This document shows, piece after piece, positions 24,354 to 31,913 of a stretch of DNA of 57,349 nt. The position numbers and the translations under genes are program-made. How positions within the stretch are numbered: position 1 is the first letter of the stretch; every line of letters starts with the position of its first letter. The stretch spans positions 1 through 57,349 of the IMG/VR virus record IMGVR_UViG_3300032213_002371; one strand, given 5' to 3'. The notes beneath the pieces were generated by a model, which ran no database searches, was not told where the DNA came from, and was given only the letters and a program-made list of their open reading frames with translations. This DNA comes from a virus.

Positions 24354-24410
24354 CACTCCGAAACACGAGACAATCAACGCGGCCGAATAGGCCGCAAGCG
24401 AGGGGAAACG

Positions 24411-24572
24411 ATGGAAAAGATCTTTAGGCGCACGCTGCACGCCCTGCCGCTGTCCGCACGGTTCGCGGCTTTCTCGTTCGTGAAAGAGCGCATCGTTCGC
24501 AACTACCGGCTACCCGACACCGTCCGCGGTGTCGGTAGTCTCTTTCTTCGCAACCTTTTGGGAGGGGTCTAG
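24411..24572 (+). CDS. Small basic protein (53 aa)
   Basis: ATG 24411 follows GAGGGGAAACG and a leader hairpin GCGGCC-GAATA-GGCCGC (24379-24395). The product is basic and amphipathic (MEKIFRRTLHALPLSARFAA). Within its end the DNA contains an 8-bp stem CGACACCG/CGGTGTCG (24515-24534) with a TCCG loop and a T-rich tail, which might terminate or attenuate transcription. No family recognised. Confidence 0.5.
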   Translation: MEKIFRRTLHALPLSARFAAFSFVKERIVRNYRLPDTVRGVGSLFLRNLLGGV

Positions 24573-24573
24573 C

Positions 24574-24906
24574 ATGCGCGTCAATACCCGTAACGTCATC
24601 GCCGCTTGGCAGTCCGGCAAGGAATACAGGCGGGAGGATTCTATCTGGACCGATGGCACGTCGATCTTTTCGTACCGGACGTGCCTCGCAACGCCGCTCG
24701 CGGACGGCCTCATGGTTCTGAATCGGACGAAGTACAGTGCGACCACGTCGAACAAGCAATCGGACGTTTCTTTCGCGCTCCGCGGCATGATCGCGTGCGA
24801 GGTGTCCGGGCTCCATATGGGCGCCGAGCCGCGGCACCTGCTCGACGTGGCGAGCGCGCTGCCCGCCGCGGCCGAGCGCGCGGCCCGCGTCATGGGCGCG
24901 GTCTAG
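24574..24906 (+). CDS. Unknown phage-type 110-aa protein (WTDG/SYxTC motifs)
   Basis: GGGAGGGG (24560-24567) sets ATG 24574; the longer upstream frame has no ribosome-binding site. The motifs NTRNVIAAWQSGK, SIWTDGTSIFSYRTC and SATTSNKQS resemble a family of short proteins that recurs in phages and plasmids; I know of no assigned function. The C-terminal half is helical and Ala-rich. Confidence 0.65.
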   Translation: MRVNTRNVIAAWQSGKEYRREDSIWTDGTSIFSYRTCLATPLADGLMVLNRTKYSATTSNKQSDVSFALRGMIACEVSGLHMGAEPRHLLDVASALPAAAERAARVMGAV

Positions 24907-24991
24907 CCCCCGCGGGGACTCCGCGCAACCCACCAACCAACGCGCCGCAACGGCGCATGACGCGCGAATCGATTCGCGCAAGAGGCAACCC

Positions 24992-26182
24992 ATGACGAAG
25001 CTCACGAGCAAGGCAACCATCAACGCGGCCGGGAAGGCCGCACCGGAGGGCAACGTGGCGAACGTGAACGAGACCTTGGAGACCGTGGCGGGCGCGGTGT
25101 CGGAATACGGCGCGGGCGAGGTCTACAACGTCCCTGTCGCGATCATCTGGTACGAGACCGACAAGGCGGCCGTGGACTACGATCCGCGCGTCGAGCGCAC
25201 CCTCCCCGACACGTTCGTCGAGACGATCGAGCGAGAGGGCGTGTTGGAGTCCATCACGCTCCGCGAGTCCGTCAACCCGGCGAACCCGAAGCAGACGCTC
25301 AAGGTCGTCAACGGTAAAACCCGCTTCCGCGCGGCGCTCAAGGCCGGTCTCGCGCTCATCAAGGGTGGCATCGTCACGGCCGACGCGAAAAAGGCGCTGG
25401 AACTTCAGGTGCTTTTGAACGCGCACCGTTTCGCGGACGAGAGCGATCTTCAGTGCGACAACGCGGCCCGTCTCGCGGCCCTTGGCTACAGCGTGGCCGA
25501 GATCGCGCGCGTCTTCAACGTGCCCGAGTCAACGGCCCGCAACACGCTCAAAATCGTGAAAACGGTCCCCGAAGTTGCCGCGAGCCCGCACCTGTCGTTC
25601 GCGGCGAAAGAGGAACTGTCCCGCCGCGACCCGGAGACCGTCGCCGCGGCCCTCCCGATTCTCGAAGACGTGGCTAAGGCCGCGGAGCTTTCCAAGGACG
25701 GGAAGGCCGACGCGGGCCTCGCCAAGGGCAAGGACGGGAAGGCGTCCCGCAAGGCCGATGCGACGGTCAAAGAGACCAAGGACGGGCGCAAGGTGGGACA
25801 GGCGTCGCACTCCGCGACCAAGGGGCTCTGCGACGTGATCGAGGGCAAGGACAAGGAGCCCGCGAAGCCCGCGAAGCCCGCCGCGCCCGCTAAGGCCCCG
25901 GCCGTGGCCGCGAAGGACACGCGGCCCGACGCGGGATCGCTCCGCGCGAAGGCGGCGCTCTGCCGCGCGGTGTCCGGTCTCGCGAAGGGCACGGGGGCGG
26001 CGGCCGAGTCGCACCGCGCCTTCGTGGCGGGCGTGCAAGCGGCCCTGTTCTTCGCGGCCGGGGACAAGCTCGACACGCTCCCCGGTGGCCCGATCACGCC
26101 CGAGGTCAAGGCGGCCGTCGCCGACGCCCTCGCCCGCCTGTTCAAGGACGCGACGCTGGCCGAGGACAAGGCGGCGGCGTAG
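24992..26182 (+). CDS. ParB-like DNA-binding protein
   Basis: The 396-residue protein has a ParB/Srx-type N-terminal domain (residues ~45-125, with VNGKTRFRAALKAG as the ParB-box-like segment), then a helix-turn-helix at ~165-185 (YSVAEIARVFNVPESTARNT). A long Lys/Ala/Pro-rich linker and a helical C-terminal domain follow. ParB proteins bind palindromic centromere sites and, with ParA, segregate DNA; no ParA was recognised in the window. The leader holds a hairpin GCGCC/GGCGC (24942-24956) and an 18-bp perfect palindrome GCGCGAATCGATTCGCGC (24962-24979) just before ATG 24992. This makes it a candidate binder of the dispersed palindrome. Confidence 0.78.
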   Translation: MTKLTSKATINAAGKAAPEGNVANVNETLETVAGAVSEYGAGEVYNVPVAIIWYETDKAAVDYDPRVERTLPDTFVETIEREGVLESITLRESVNPANPKQTLKVVNGKTRFRAALKAGLALIKGGIVTADAKKALELQVLLNAHRFADESDLQCDNAARLAALGYSVAEIARVFNVPESTARNTLKIVKTVPEVAASPHLSFAAKEELSRRDPETVAAALPILEDVAKAAELSKDGKADAGLAKGKDGKASRKADATVKETKDGRKVGQASHSATKGLCDVIEGKDKEPAKPAKPAAPAKAPAVAAKDTRPDAGSLRAKAALCRAVSGLAKGTGAAAESHRAFVAGVQAALFFAAGDKLDTLPGGPITPEVKAAVADALARLFKDATLAEDKAAA

Positions 26183-26313
26183 CGTGCACTCCCCGGACGG
26201 CTCGCCGGAAACGGCGGGCCGTTCAATCGAGCGCCCAGCGAATCGATTCGCCGGACGTTCGCATGAACGGCTCACGAGACATTCAACGCGCCGAAAGGCG
26301 CAAGGGGGCACGA

Positions 26314-26550
26314 GTGCACACCAACGAAATGCTTGAGCGCTTGACGCGGCACGATCGCAACCAACTCACGAACGCGCTCTCGCACGTCGAGGCGCTCATG
26401 CGATTCGCGGGCAGCGCCGCGTGGACAAGCGACCCCGACACGCTGCGAAGCGAACTCGCGCGACTGGAAGCCGAAAGCGACGCGCACACGGCCGAGTTTT
26501 TCCGCGCCGCGCGCGTGATGCTCCAGCGCCAGTGGCTCGACGGGGCGTAG
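26314..26550 (+). CDS. Unknown 78-aa helical protein
   Basis: GTG 26314 is preceded by AAGGGGG and by the leader hairpin GCGCC-GAAA-GGCGC (26288-26301); the in-frame ATG at 26263 lies before this hairpin and is less likely. The product is helical and charged (TRHDRNQLTNALSHVEALMR). No family recognised. Confidence 0.6.
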   Translation: MHTNEMLERLTRHDRNQLTNALSHVEALMRFAGSAAWTSDPDTLRSELARLEAESDAHTAEFFRAARVMLQRQWLDGA

Positions 26551-26552
26551 CC

Positions 26553-26777
26553 TTGTGTCACGCATGCGGCCGTAAACTTGACCGACATACCGGCGCCTTG
26601 TGCGTCGGTTGCCTACTTCACGCGGGCGATTGCGAGTGCGCGCCACGCGAATCGATTCGACCCACTAAAACGCTCGACGTAAAAAGCACGGCCCTCCCGC
26701 CGCGTAAGAAGGTGGTGAGGGGCACGAAAACAACGGGCCGTACGGCCCATGACGCGCGGGATTCCCGCGCAAGGTGA
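26553..26777 (+). CDS. Possible zinc-ribbon protein with TTG start
   Basis: A frame beginning at TTG 26553, two bases after the previous stop, starts L-CHACGRKLDRHTGALCVGC. Two CxxC pairs (CHAC, CVGC) plus further cysteines (GDCEC) suit a zinc ribbon. The 3' third reads through the leader hairpins of the next gene, and no ribosome-binding site is strong. The Cys pattern is the main reason to keep it. Confidence 0.4.
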   Translation: MCHACGRKLDRHTGALCVGCLLHAGDCECAPRESIRPTKTLDVKSTALPPRKKVVRGTKTTGRTAHDARDSRAR

Positions 26778-26784
26778 TGGAAAC

Positions 26785-27966
26785 ATGGCGGCTTATTCGC
26801 AGTGGGTGTACGACGGTCTCGCGCTGCTCGACGCGGACGTGCCGGTGTCGGTCTCCGGCCCTCCCGGTGTCGGCAAGTCGTGGCAAGCGCACACGCTCCA
26901 CAAGCTCTACTGGGGCTCGCGCGCGGACACGATGCCTTTCAAGACCGTGATGGCAGCGCTCTCCGATCCGACCGACTTCACGGGCATCCTCACCGTGAAC
27001 GAGACGACCGGCGAGACCGTCCGCATCCCGCCCTCGTGGGCGGTGGAGATCGTCAAGGCGGGCGGCGGCACGGTGTTCCTCGATGAGGCCACCCTCGCGA
27101 CGCCCGCGACGTGGACGGCGCTGCTCCGCGTCATCCTCGACAAAAACGTGGGCGATCTTCAACTCCCGGCGGCGACGCGCTTCATCCTCGCGAGCAATCC
27201 CGTCGAGATGACGAACGCGGGCAACCATTTCCCCCCGGCCGGTGCGAACCGCGTCGGTCACCTGACGACCGAGGCGCCCGAGCCTCGCGACTGGGGCGAC
27301 TGGATGCAGGGCTACGCGGCCGAGACGGGCGACGCGCACGACGCGAAGGCGGCGATGCAGGTCGCGGCGTTCGTGACGCGCCGTGGCCCCGGCTTCCTGC
27401 TCAACGTGCCGAAGACCGAGGAAGGTCGCGCGGGCGCGTGGGCCTCTCCCCGCTCGTGTCACGCGGCGCAACGCGTGCTCGCGAGCGCGCACCGTCGCGG
27501 CTTCCTCGCGACTGACGACGGGCAAGAGCGCACGATCCGCTCGATCGCGGCCGTCGTCGGCGGGCCGTGGGCGGCCGAGTTCTCGACGTGGCTTGTCGAG
27601 AATGATCTCCCCGATGCCCGCGAGCTTCTGACGGGCAAGGCGTCGTTCACGTTCGACGCGACGCGTCCCGACAAGGCCCGCCCCGTGTGCCTCGCGGTCG
27701 CGAACGAGTCGGTCAAGGGGGCGGCGCGCGACAAGCCCGAGCGCGCGGCGCTCGTCGAGTCCGCGTGGGGCATCCTGCTCGACGCCGCGAAGTCCGGCCT
27801 CGCGGACAACGTCGAGAGCGCCGCGACGATCTTGAACGAGTGGCGATCGAGCCCCGCGGGCGGCGGCGGCGCGGCGAGCGCGACCCCGGCGAAGTGCCCG
27901 AACGAGTTCAAGGCCCTGACCGAGGTCTTCAAGCAGGTCCGCATGACCGCGATCAAAAAGAAGTAG
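26785..27966 (+). CDS. MoxR-type AAA+ ATPase
   Basis: The 393-residue ATPase has Walker A at 25-32 (GPPGVGKS), Walker B near 96-104 (GTVFLDEATL) and a sensor-1-like RFILASNPVEM. MoxR proteins act as chaperones for VWA-domain partners, and the next gene encodes one. AAGGTGATGG and the two leader hairpins (26735-26748 and 26754-26770) favour ATG 26785 over ATG 26749. The gene ends with TAGCGCGCACTCC, the shared post-stop element. Confidence 0.85.
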   Translation: MAAYSQWVYDGLALLDADVPVSVSGPPGVGKSWQAHTLHKLYWGSRADTMPFKTVMAALSDPTDFTGILTVNETTGETVRIPPSWAVEIVKAGGGTVFLDEATLATPATWTALLRVILDKNVGDLQLPAATRFILASNPVEMTNAGNHFPPAGANRVGHLTTEAPEPRDWGDWMQGYAAETGDAHDAKAAMQVAAFVTRRGPGFLLNVPKTEEGRAGAWASPRSCHAAQRVLASAHRRGFLATDDGQERTIRSIAAVVGGPWAAEFSTWLVENDLPDARELLTGKASFTFDATRPDKARPVCLAVANESVKGAARDKPERAALVESAWGILLDAAKSGLADNVESAATILNEWRSSPAGGGGAASATPAKCPNEFKALTEVFKQVRMTAIKKK

Positions 27967-27985
27967 CGCGCACTCCGCGCGGGGC

Positions 27986-28050
27986 GGGTGGCTTTGGAAA
28001 AAGCCATCCGTTCCCGCCGCAATCCCTCACGGGGGGTTCCGGCGGGAACG
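27986..28050 (+). other. Two stem-loops after the MoxR gene
   Basis: GGGTGGCTT (27986-27994) pairs with AAGCCATCC (28001-28009), with one wobble. CGTTCCCGCCG (28009-28019) pairs perfectly with CGGCGGGAACG (28040-28050). There is no T-run, so they look more like RNA-processing or expression-balancing structures between the MoxR and VWA genes than a simple terminator. Confidence 0.55.
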
Positions 28051-28109
28051 GGTGTCGAGCAAGTCAACAACGGACGGCGATCGAATCGATTCGCCAAGAG
28101 GCAAGAGAG

Positions 28110-29609
28110 ATGATTGCAGCACAGACTAGGCAGAAGGCGCTGGAGGTGGTGGCGGGAGCGCGCGGCATCATCAAGGCGGTGGCCCCGTACTTAGACGCCG
28201 AGTCGGACTCGTTCTCGTGGGTCTTCTGCGAGGGGATCGGCGAGACCTTCGCGTGCGACGAAGCGCGTCGCATCTACTGCGACCCCGAGTACCTAATCAA
28301 GGTGGGTCCCGGCACGGTGGCGGCCGATTTCCTGCACGAGATCGTCGTGCACACGATGGGCGACCACTTCAAGCGTGCCCGCAAGGCGGGCGTGTCTGAC
28401 ATGCTCCAGAAGGCGTGGAACATGGCGGGCGACGCGGCCGGTAACCATATCGTCCGCGAGATCGCGGCCATCTCGCAGGGTCGCATCACGCCGGGGAACG
28501 TGCGGATCGAGCCCGCGACGCAAGCGGCCGACTTCGACAAGTCGGGGTGGGTCACTGCGAAGTCGCTGGGCTGCAACGATGGCGACACCGTCGAGGTGAT
28601 CTTTCAGAAGATCCTCGATCAGCAGAAGGACGGCGATGGCAACGGCCCCGGCCCGAAGCCGCCCCCGCCCCGCGACCCGACCGGCCCCGAGGGCAACGAG
28701 AAGGGCCCCGGAACGAAGCCGCCCCCCGGCACCGAGCCGCGGGACCCGCAGGACGGCGAGCCGCAGGACGGCGAGGGCGACGGCGAGGGCGACGGCGAGC
28801 CGACGCCGATCAAGGTCCCGCCCAACTATCAGCCGCCGAAGCCGCCCCCCGGCAAAAAGCCGAAGGAGTGCGGCGGGTGCGCGGGCGACAAGCAGAAGAC
28901 CGACAAGCTCCGCGAGGCCGCCGAGGCGCAGGGCGAATCGATTCCCAAAGAGCGCAGCGCGCTCGAACTGGAGGGGATCAAGCAAGCCACCGCGCAGAAG
29001 ATCAAGGAAGCGGCGGGCCGCGGCAACGTCCCCGGCGGCATCAAGCGCTGGGCCGAGGAAGCGACTGAGCCGCCCAAGGTGGACTGGCGGCGCGAGCTTC
29101 CGAACCTCGTGAAGCGCGGGCTGGAACTCGCGAAGGGCAAGGTGGACTTTACCTTCGCGAAGACGAAGAAGCGCGCGGGCGTCATCCTCCCGACGATGGC
29201 GTCGTTCAAGCCCCGCGTGGCTATGGTGTTCGACACGTCGGGCTCGATGGGCGACAAGGACGTGGCCGCGAGCGTGGTCGAGGGCGTCGGGCTCGTGAAG
29301 AAGGCGGGCGTGACCGACGCGTGGATCATCGCGTGCGACACGGTGCCCACGGCCCCGACGAAGATGAAGGGCATGAACGCGCAGTCCATCAAGGACGTGC
29401 TCGCGGGCGGCGGCGGGACGGATATGGGCGCAGGCATCCGTGCGGCGGCAAAGACGAAGCCGCACGTCACCGTCGTCTTCACCGACCTCGACACGGGTTG
29501 GCCCGACGTGAAGCCCGACAACGCTGGCGAGGTCATCATCGTCGGCGTCCGCAAGAGCAACTGCCCGACGCCCGAGTGGGCGCGCAAGGTGCTCGACGCA
29601 AGCAAGTAG
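28110..29609 (+). CDS. VWA-domain protein with putative metallopeptidase-like domain (DUF2201-like)
   Basis: The 499-residue protein begins with a domain carrying LHEIVVHTMGDH near residue 75, like the zinc-site helix of DUF2201-type putative peptidases but with one extra residue (HExxxH rather than HExxH). A Pro/Gly/Asp-rich low-complexity linker follows (~170-260). A C-terminal VWA domain has the metal site DTSGSMGDK near 374 and a later GGGTDMG. VWA/MoxR pairs are ATP-driven remodelling machines. ATG 28110 follows AAGAGAG; the long upstream frame overlaps the MoxR gene and is rejected. A palindrome lies in the leader at 28084. Confidence 0.82.
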   Translation: MIAAQTRQKALEVVAGARGIIKAVAPYLDAESDSFSWVFCEGIGETFACDEARRIYCDPEYLIKVGPGTVAADFLHEIVVHTMGDHFKRARKAGVSDMLQKAWNMAGDAAGNHIVREIAAISQGRITPGNVRIEPATQAADFDKSGWVTAKSLGCNDGDTVEVIFQKILDQQKDGDGNGPGPKPPPPRDPTGPEGNEKGPGTKPPPGTEPRDPQDGEPQDGEGDGEGDGEPTPIKVPPNYQPPKPPPGKKPKECGGCAGDKQKTDKLREAAEAQGESIPKERSALELEGIKQATAQKIKEAAGRGNVPGGIKRWAEEATEPPKVDWRRELPNLVKRGLELAKGKVDFTFAKTKKRAGVILPTMASFKPRVAMVFDTSGSMGDKDVAASVVEGVGLVKKAGVTDAWIIACDTVPTAPTKMKGMNAQSIKDVLAGGGGTDMGAGIRAAAKTKPHVTVVFTDLDTGWPDVKPDNAGEVIIVGVRKSNCPTPEWARKVLDASK

Positions 29610-29626
29610 ATCGAATCGATTCGCTC

Positions 29627-29658
29627 CCGGCTCCGGTGGAATGGTCCATCGGAGCCGG
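29627..29658 (+). other. Stem-loop after the VWA gene
   Basis: CCGGCTCCG (29627-29635) pairs perfectly with CGGAGCCGG (29650-29658) over a 14-base loop, just after a palindrome copy (29614). There is no T-run. The leader hairpin of the next gene follows at 29685-29699. Confidence 0.55.
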
Positions 29659-29711
29659 TGGCGGGTCGCGCAAGGCAACGTGAAGCGCCGAGTAGGCGCG
29701 AGGTGAAACCC

Positions 29712-30608
29712 ATGGCGAACGAAAACAACACCCTCACCGTTCCGGTCGTCGCGAACGAAGACGCGTGCGCGATCCCGGCGCTCGGCATCCTCGTGACGTG
29801 GAAGGCGGGCGGCGAGGCGCAGCAGCAGGAGTGCGAGAACGTGTTCGCGAGCGTCGGGTTCGGCAACGACGCGCCGAAGCCCCGCACGATCCGCGACTCG
29901 CTTCACGCCGGTCTCGTGAGCGAGTTCAGCCGAAAGAACCGGCCGGTGCGCCCGACGCCCCGCGGCTACGAGGTCGTGCAAGAGACGCCGACCGAGGACG
30001 GTAAGAACCTCACGCGCGAGCACGTCGTCGCCGCGTGGATCGAGCGGGACCGCGCCGCGGGCTCCGAGGTCGTGCGCGTGGACAACGCGGCGCACTTCGA
30101 CGCGGTCAAGGCCGCGACCGACGCCGCGCAGAAGCGCGTGGACGGGACCTCGATCGGCAAGGCGCTCTCGACGGTGGCGGGCTCGCGGCTCGGCGGGTTT
30201 TCGATCCGCGACGGCGGCGGCGTGTACTGGGTCCCGCCCGCGGCGGCCGAGACGTGGGCGAAGCTCGCGCAGGGTCTCACGAAGACGGGCGTCGTGCGGT
30301 TCCGGCAGTTCACCGTGACGGGCGACGCCGAGACCGTGGACTCGCTCGTGGACTCCGTCGAAGCGAAGATCGAGGCGGTGCTCTCCGAGATCGTCGCGGA
30401 CCTCGACGGTGGCAAGGTCAAGACCGCCCGCGGCCTGACGGCTCGCAGCGAGGAAGCGGCGGCGCTGGTCGAGCAACTCGGCCAGTGGGAGACGGTGCTC
30501 GGCCGCGCGCTCGATTCCTTCCGCACGAAGGTCGAGGAAGTGCAAGTCCGCGCCGCACAGGCCGCGCTCGCGGCCCTCTCGGCCGACTCCGAAAGCGAGG
30601 CCGCGTAA
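29712..30608 (+). CDS. Probable third partner of the MoxR-VWA module
   Basis: AGGTGAAACCC and the leader hairpin GCGCC-GAGTA-GGCGC (29685-29699) point to ATG 29712. The 298-residue protein is soluble, with a central domain (SRLGGFSIRDGGGVYWVPPA) and a long C-terminal helical, coiled-coil-like part. From memory it resembles the phage family DUF6744 that can accompany MoxR/VWA genes; this is unverified. It overlaps the next small gene by one base. Confidence 0.55.
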   Translation: MANENNTLTVPVVANEDACAIPALGILVTWKAGGEAQQQECENVFASVGFGNDAPKPRTIRDSLHAGLVSEFSRKNRPVRPTPRGYEVVQETPTEDGKNLTREHVVAAWIERDRAAGSEVVRVDNAAHFDAVKAATDAAQKRVDGTSIGKALSTVAGSRLGGFSIRDGGGVYWVPPAAAETWAKLAQGLTKTGVVRFRQFTVTGDAETVDSLVDSVEAKIEAVLSEIVADLDGGKVKTARGLTARSEEAAALVEQLGQWETVLGRALDSFRTKVEEVQVRAAQAALAALSADSESEAA

Positions 30609-30748
30609 TGATCCCCGACAACGCCGTGTGGATCGATGACGTGCTTGTGCTCGTGTCCGAGGCCGAGACGGTCCCCGCCATTTCGGCGGGGGCCGGTTCG
30701 GCCGGTTGCGCGGACTCCGCGCGCGAGGAGGTGTGTGATGTCGGTTAG
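30608..30748 (+). CDS. Possible 46-aa peptide
   Basis: ATG 30608 overlaps the preceding stop (TAATG). The product starts MIPDNAVWIDDVLVLV and is acidic with two cysteines. Its DNA contains the stem CCCCGCC/GGCGGGG (about 30673-30691) and the leader hairpin of the next gene (GCGCGG-ACT-CCGCGC, 30708-30722), so part of it may be regulatory instead of coding. Confidence 0.4.
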   Translation: MIPDNAVWIDDVLVLVSEAETVPAISAGAGSAGCADSAREEVCDVG

Positions 30749-30950
30749 CACGATGCCGCAGTGGGTGCTCGACGCGATTAAGACGGGCGACGTTCTGACC
30801 GTGACGCCCGCGGCCGACCGGGACATCCCGGTGTGTTCGTCGACGCAGGGCGCGAGCGCGATCTCCGCGAGCGACCTCATCAAGGCGTACAACGAGAAGC
30901 ACGGGACCGACTGGAAGTACGACGTGAGCGGCGAAGACGAAGTGTTCTAG
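30738..30950 (+). CDS. Unknown 70-aa protein
   Basis: GAGGAGG (30725-30731) precedes ATG 30738. The product is a soluble, mixed-charge protein (MPQWVLDAIKTGDVLTVTP at the start, EKHGTDWKYDVSGEDEVF at the end). It is followed by a palindrome copy at 30954. No family recognised. Confidence 0.6.
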   Translation: MSVSTMPQWVLDAIKTGDVLTVTPAADRDIPVCSSTQGASAISASDLIKAYNEKHGTDWKYDVSGEDEVF

Positions 30951-31002
30951 GCGAATCGATTCGCAACAACGAACGGGCCGCAAAGGCCCATGGAGGTGAG
31001 AC

Positions 31003-31911
31003 GTGAAGTTCAAGGTTCAGATGACACCGCTGCGTTACCAATCACCTGCGACGTGGCTCACACCGATCGAGCCGGTGAGCACGCTGCATGCGGCTCTCCC
31101 GGCTTACCTCGCGGGGCTGGGGTTGGCGTCGTCGGCAACGTCTCCGGTGGCGCTCGACGCAGAAACGCGCGAGGCGCAAGAGGCGCGGTGGGCCGTGTTC
31201 GTCGAGCAGGGCGTTGCGCTCCGCGACCCCGAGGCCCTGCGCTGGTACGCCGATCAGGAGTTTGCGCGGCAGTTGAAAGCGAACCCGCGGTGGACGAGCA
31301 ACGCTGTCTCGATGACCGTCATCGCGGTGACCAAGGCCGCGGGCGGGGTTCTTCCTCCCGACCTCGCGCACCTCAACGAAGAGTTGCACAAGCGCTCCGA
31401 GCCGATCGAGAAGATCCGGGTCGAGCGGCGAAAGACCCGTCCGCTCATTTCGACGCCGCCGCCTACGCGGCCCGATCTTGCCGCCATCGCCCTCCGCAAC
31501 AAGTTCGACATGGCGCTCGCGACGACCGCACGCGAAGAGTTGAAGAAGGCGGGCTTCCTGCATCCGAAGGACCTTGGCGTTTCGCTGGCCGATCCGACCG
31601 TGCCGATCATCCCGACGACAAGCGGCACGTCGCCGTCCGCGATTTTCGAGAAGAAGGGCCGCGGGCGCCGGTCGTCCACCTCGATCGTCGCGCATCTTCG
31701 CCGCGACTGGCTCCGCAAGGTCCACAAGCCGGGGCTCACGTTCCTGTTCGGCCCGCGGACGTTCGTGCTTCACGCCGAGGTGTCCGACAGGGGCACGTTC
31801 ATCACGCTTGCGCGACAGCACGAGACGCGGCGCGGCACGATCAAGGTCGAGCACGGTTGGCTTTCATTCGATCGTAAAAATCAACGAGTCCTGAAGAAGG
31901 AGAAGAAGTAA
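31003..31911 (+). CDS. Unknown 302-aa basic protein
   Basis: GTG 31003 follows GGAGGTGAG and the leader hairpin GGGCC-GCAAA-GGCCC (30975-30989). The N-terminal third is Ala-rich and the centre helical and basic (IEKIRVERRKTRPL). The C-terminus is a likely beta domain (LTFLFGPRTFVLHAEV) ending in KKEKK. DNA binding is suggested by charge only. Confidence 0.6.
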   Translation: MKFKVQMTPLRYQSPATWLTPIEPVSTLHAALPAYLAGLGLASSATSPVALDAETREAQEARWAVFVEQGVALRDPEALRWYADQEFARQLKANPRWTSNAVSMTVIAVTKAAGGVLPPDLAHLNEELHKRSEPIEKIRVERRKTRPLISTPPPTRPDLAAIALRNKFDMALATTAREELKKAGFLHPKDLGVSLADPTVPIIPTTSGTSPSAIFEKKGRGRRSSTSIVAHLRRDWLRKVHKPGLTFLFGPRTFVLHAEVSDRGTFITLARQHETRRGTIKVEHGWLSFDRKNQRVLKKEKK

Positions 31912-31913
31912 CC

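Larger units (their letters stand above)
23341..24410 (+). ncRNA. Long structured non-coding region, candidate large ncRNA and/or origin
   Basis: No open frame here has a convincing start, and the stretch is dense with complementary segments. From left to right there are nested stems at 23459-23536 and 23559-23685, and hairpins at 23692-23712, 23763-23822, 23868-23888, 23944-23959 and 23958-23973. Further hairpins lie at 24082-24120, 24122-24137, 24141-24155, 24172-24187, 24241-24290, 24294-24353 and 24379-24395. Several loops are GNRA type. A promoter sits directly upstream. Large ornate phage RNAs such as GOLLD and ROOL occupy similar gaps, and origins of replication can look alike; no match to either is claimed. 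Confidence 0.55.

Noticed and set aside
24515-24545. Strong hairpin with T-rich tail as a clear terminator
   Set aside because: It lies inside the end of a small gene and the T-run is interrupted (TCTCTTTCTTCG), so it is noted only as possible attenuation.
28293-31013. A 906-codon leftward open frame
   Set aside because: Antisense to the VWA gene and its downstream genes, which have motifs, leaders and ribosome-binding sites.
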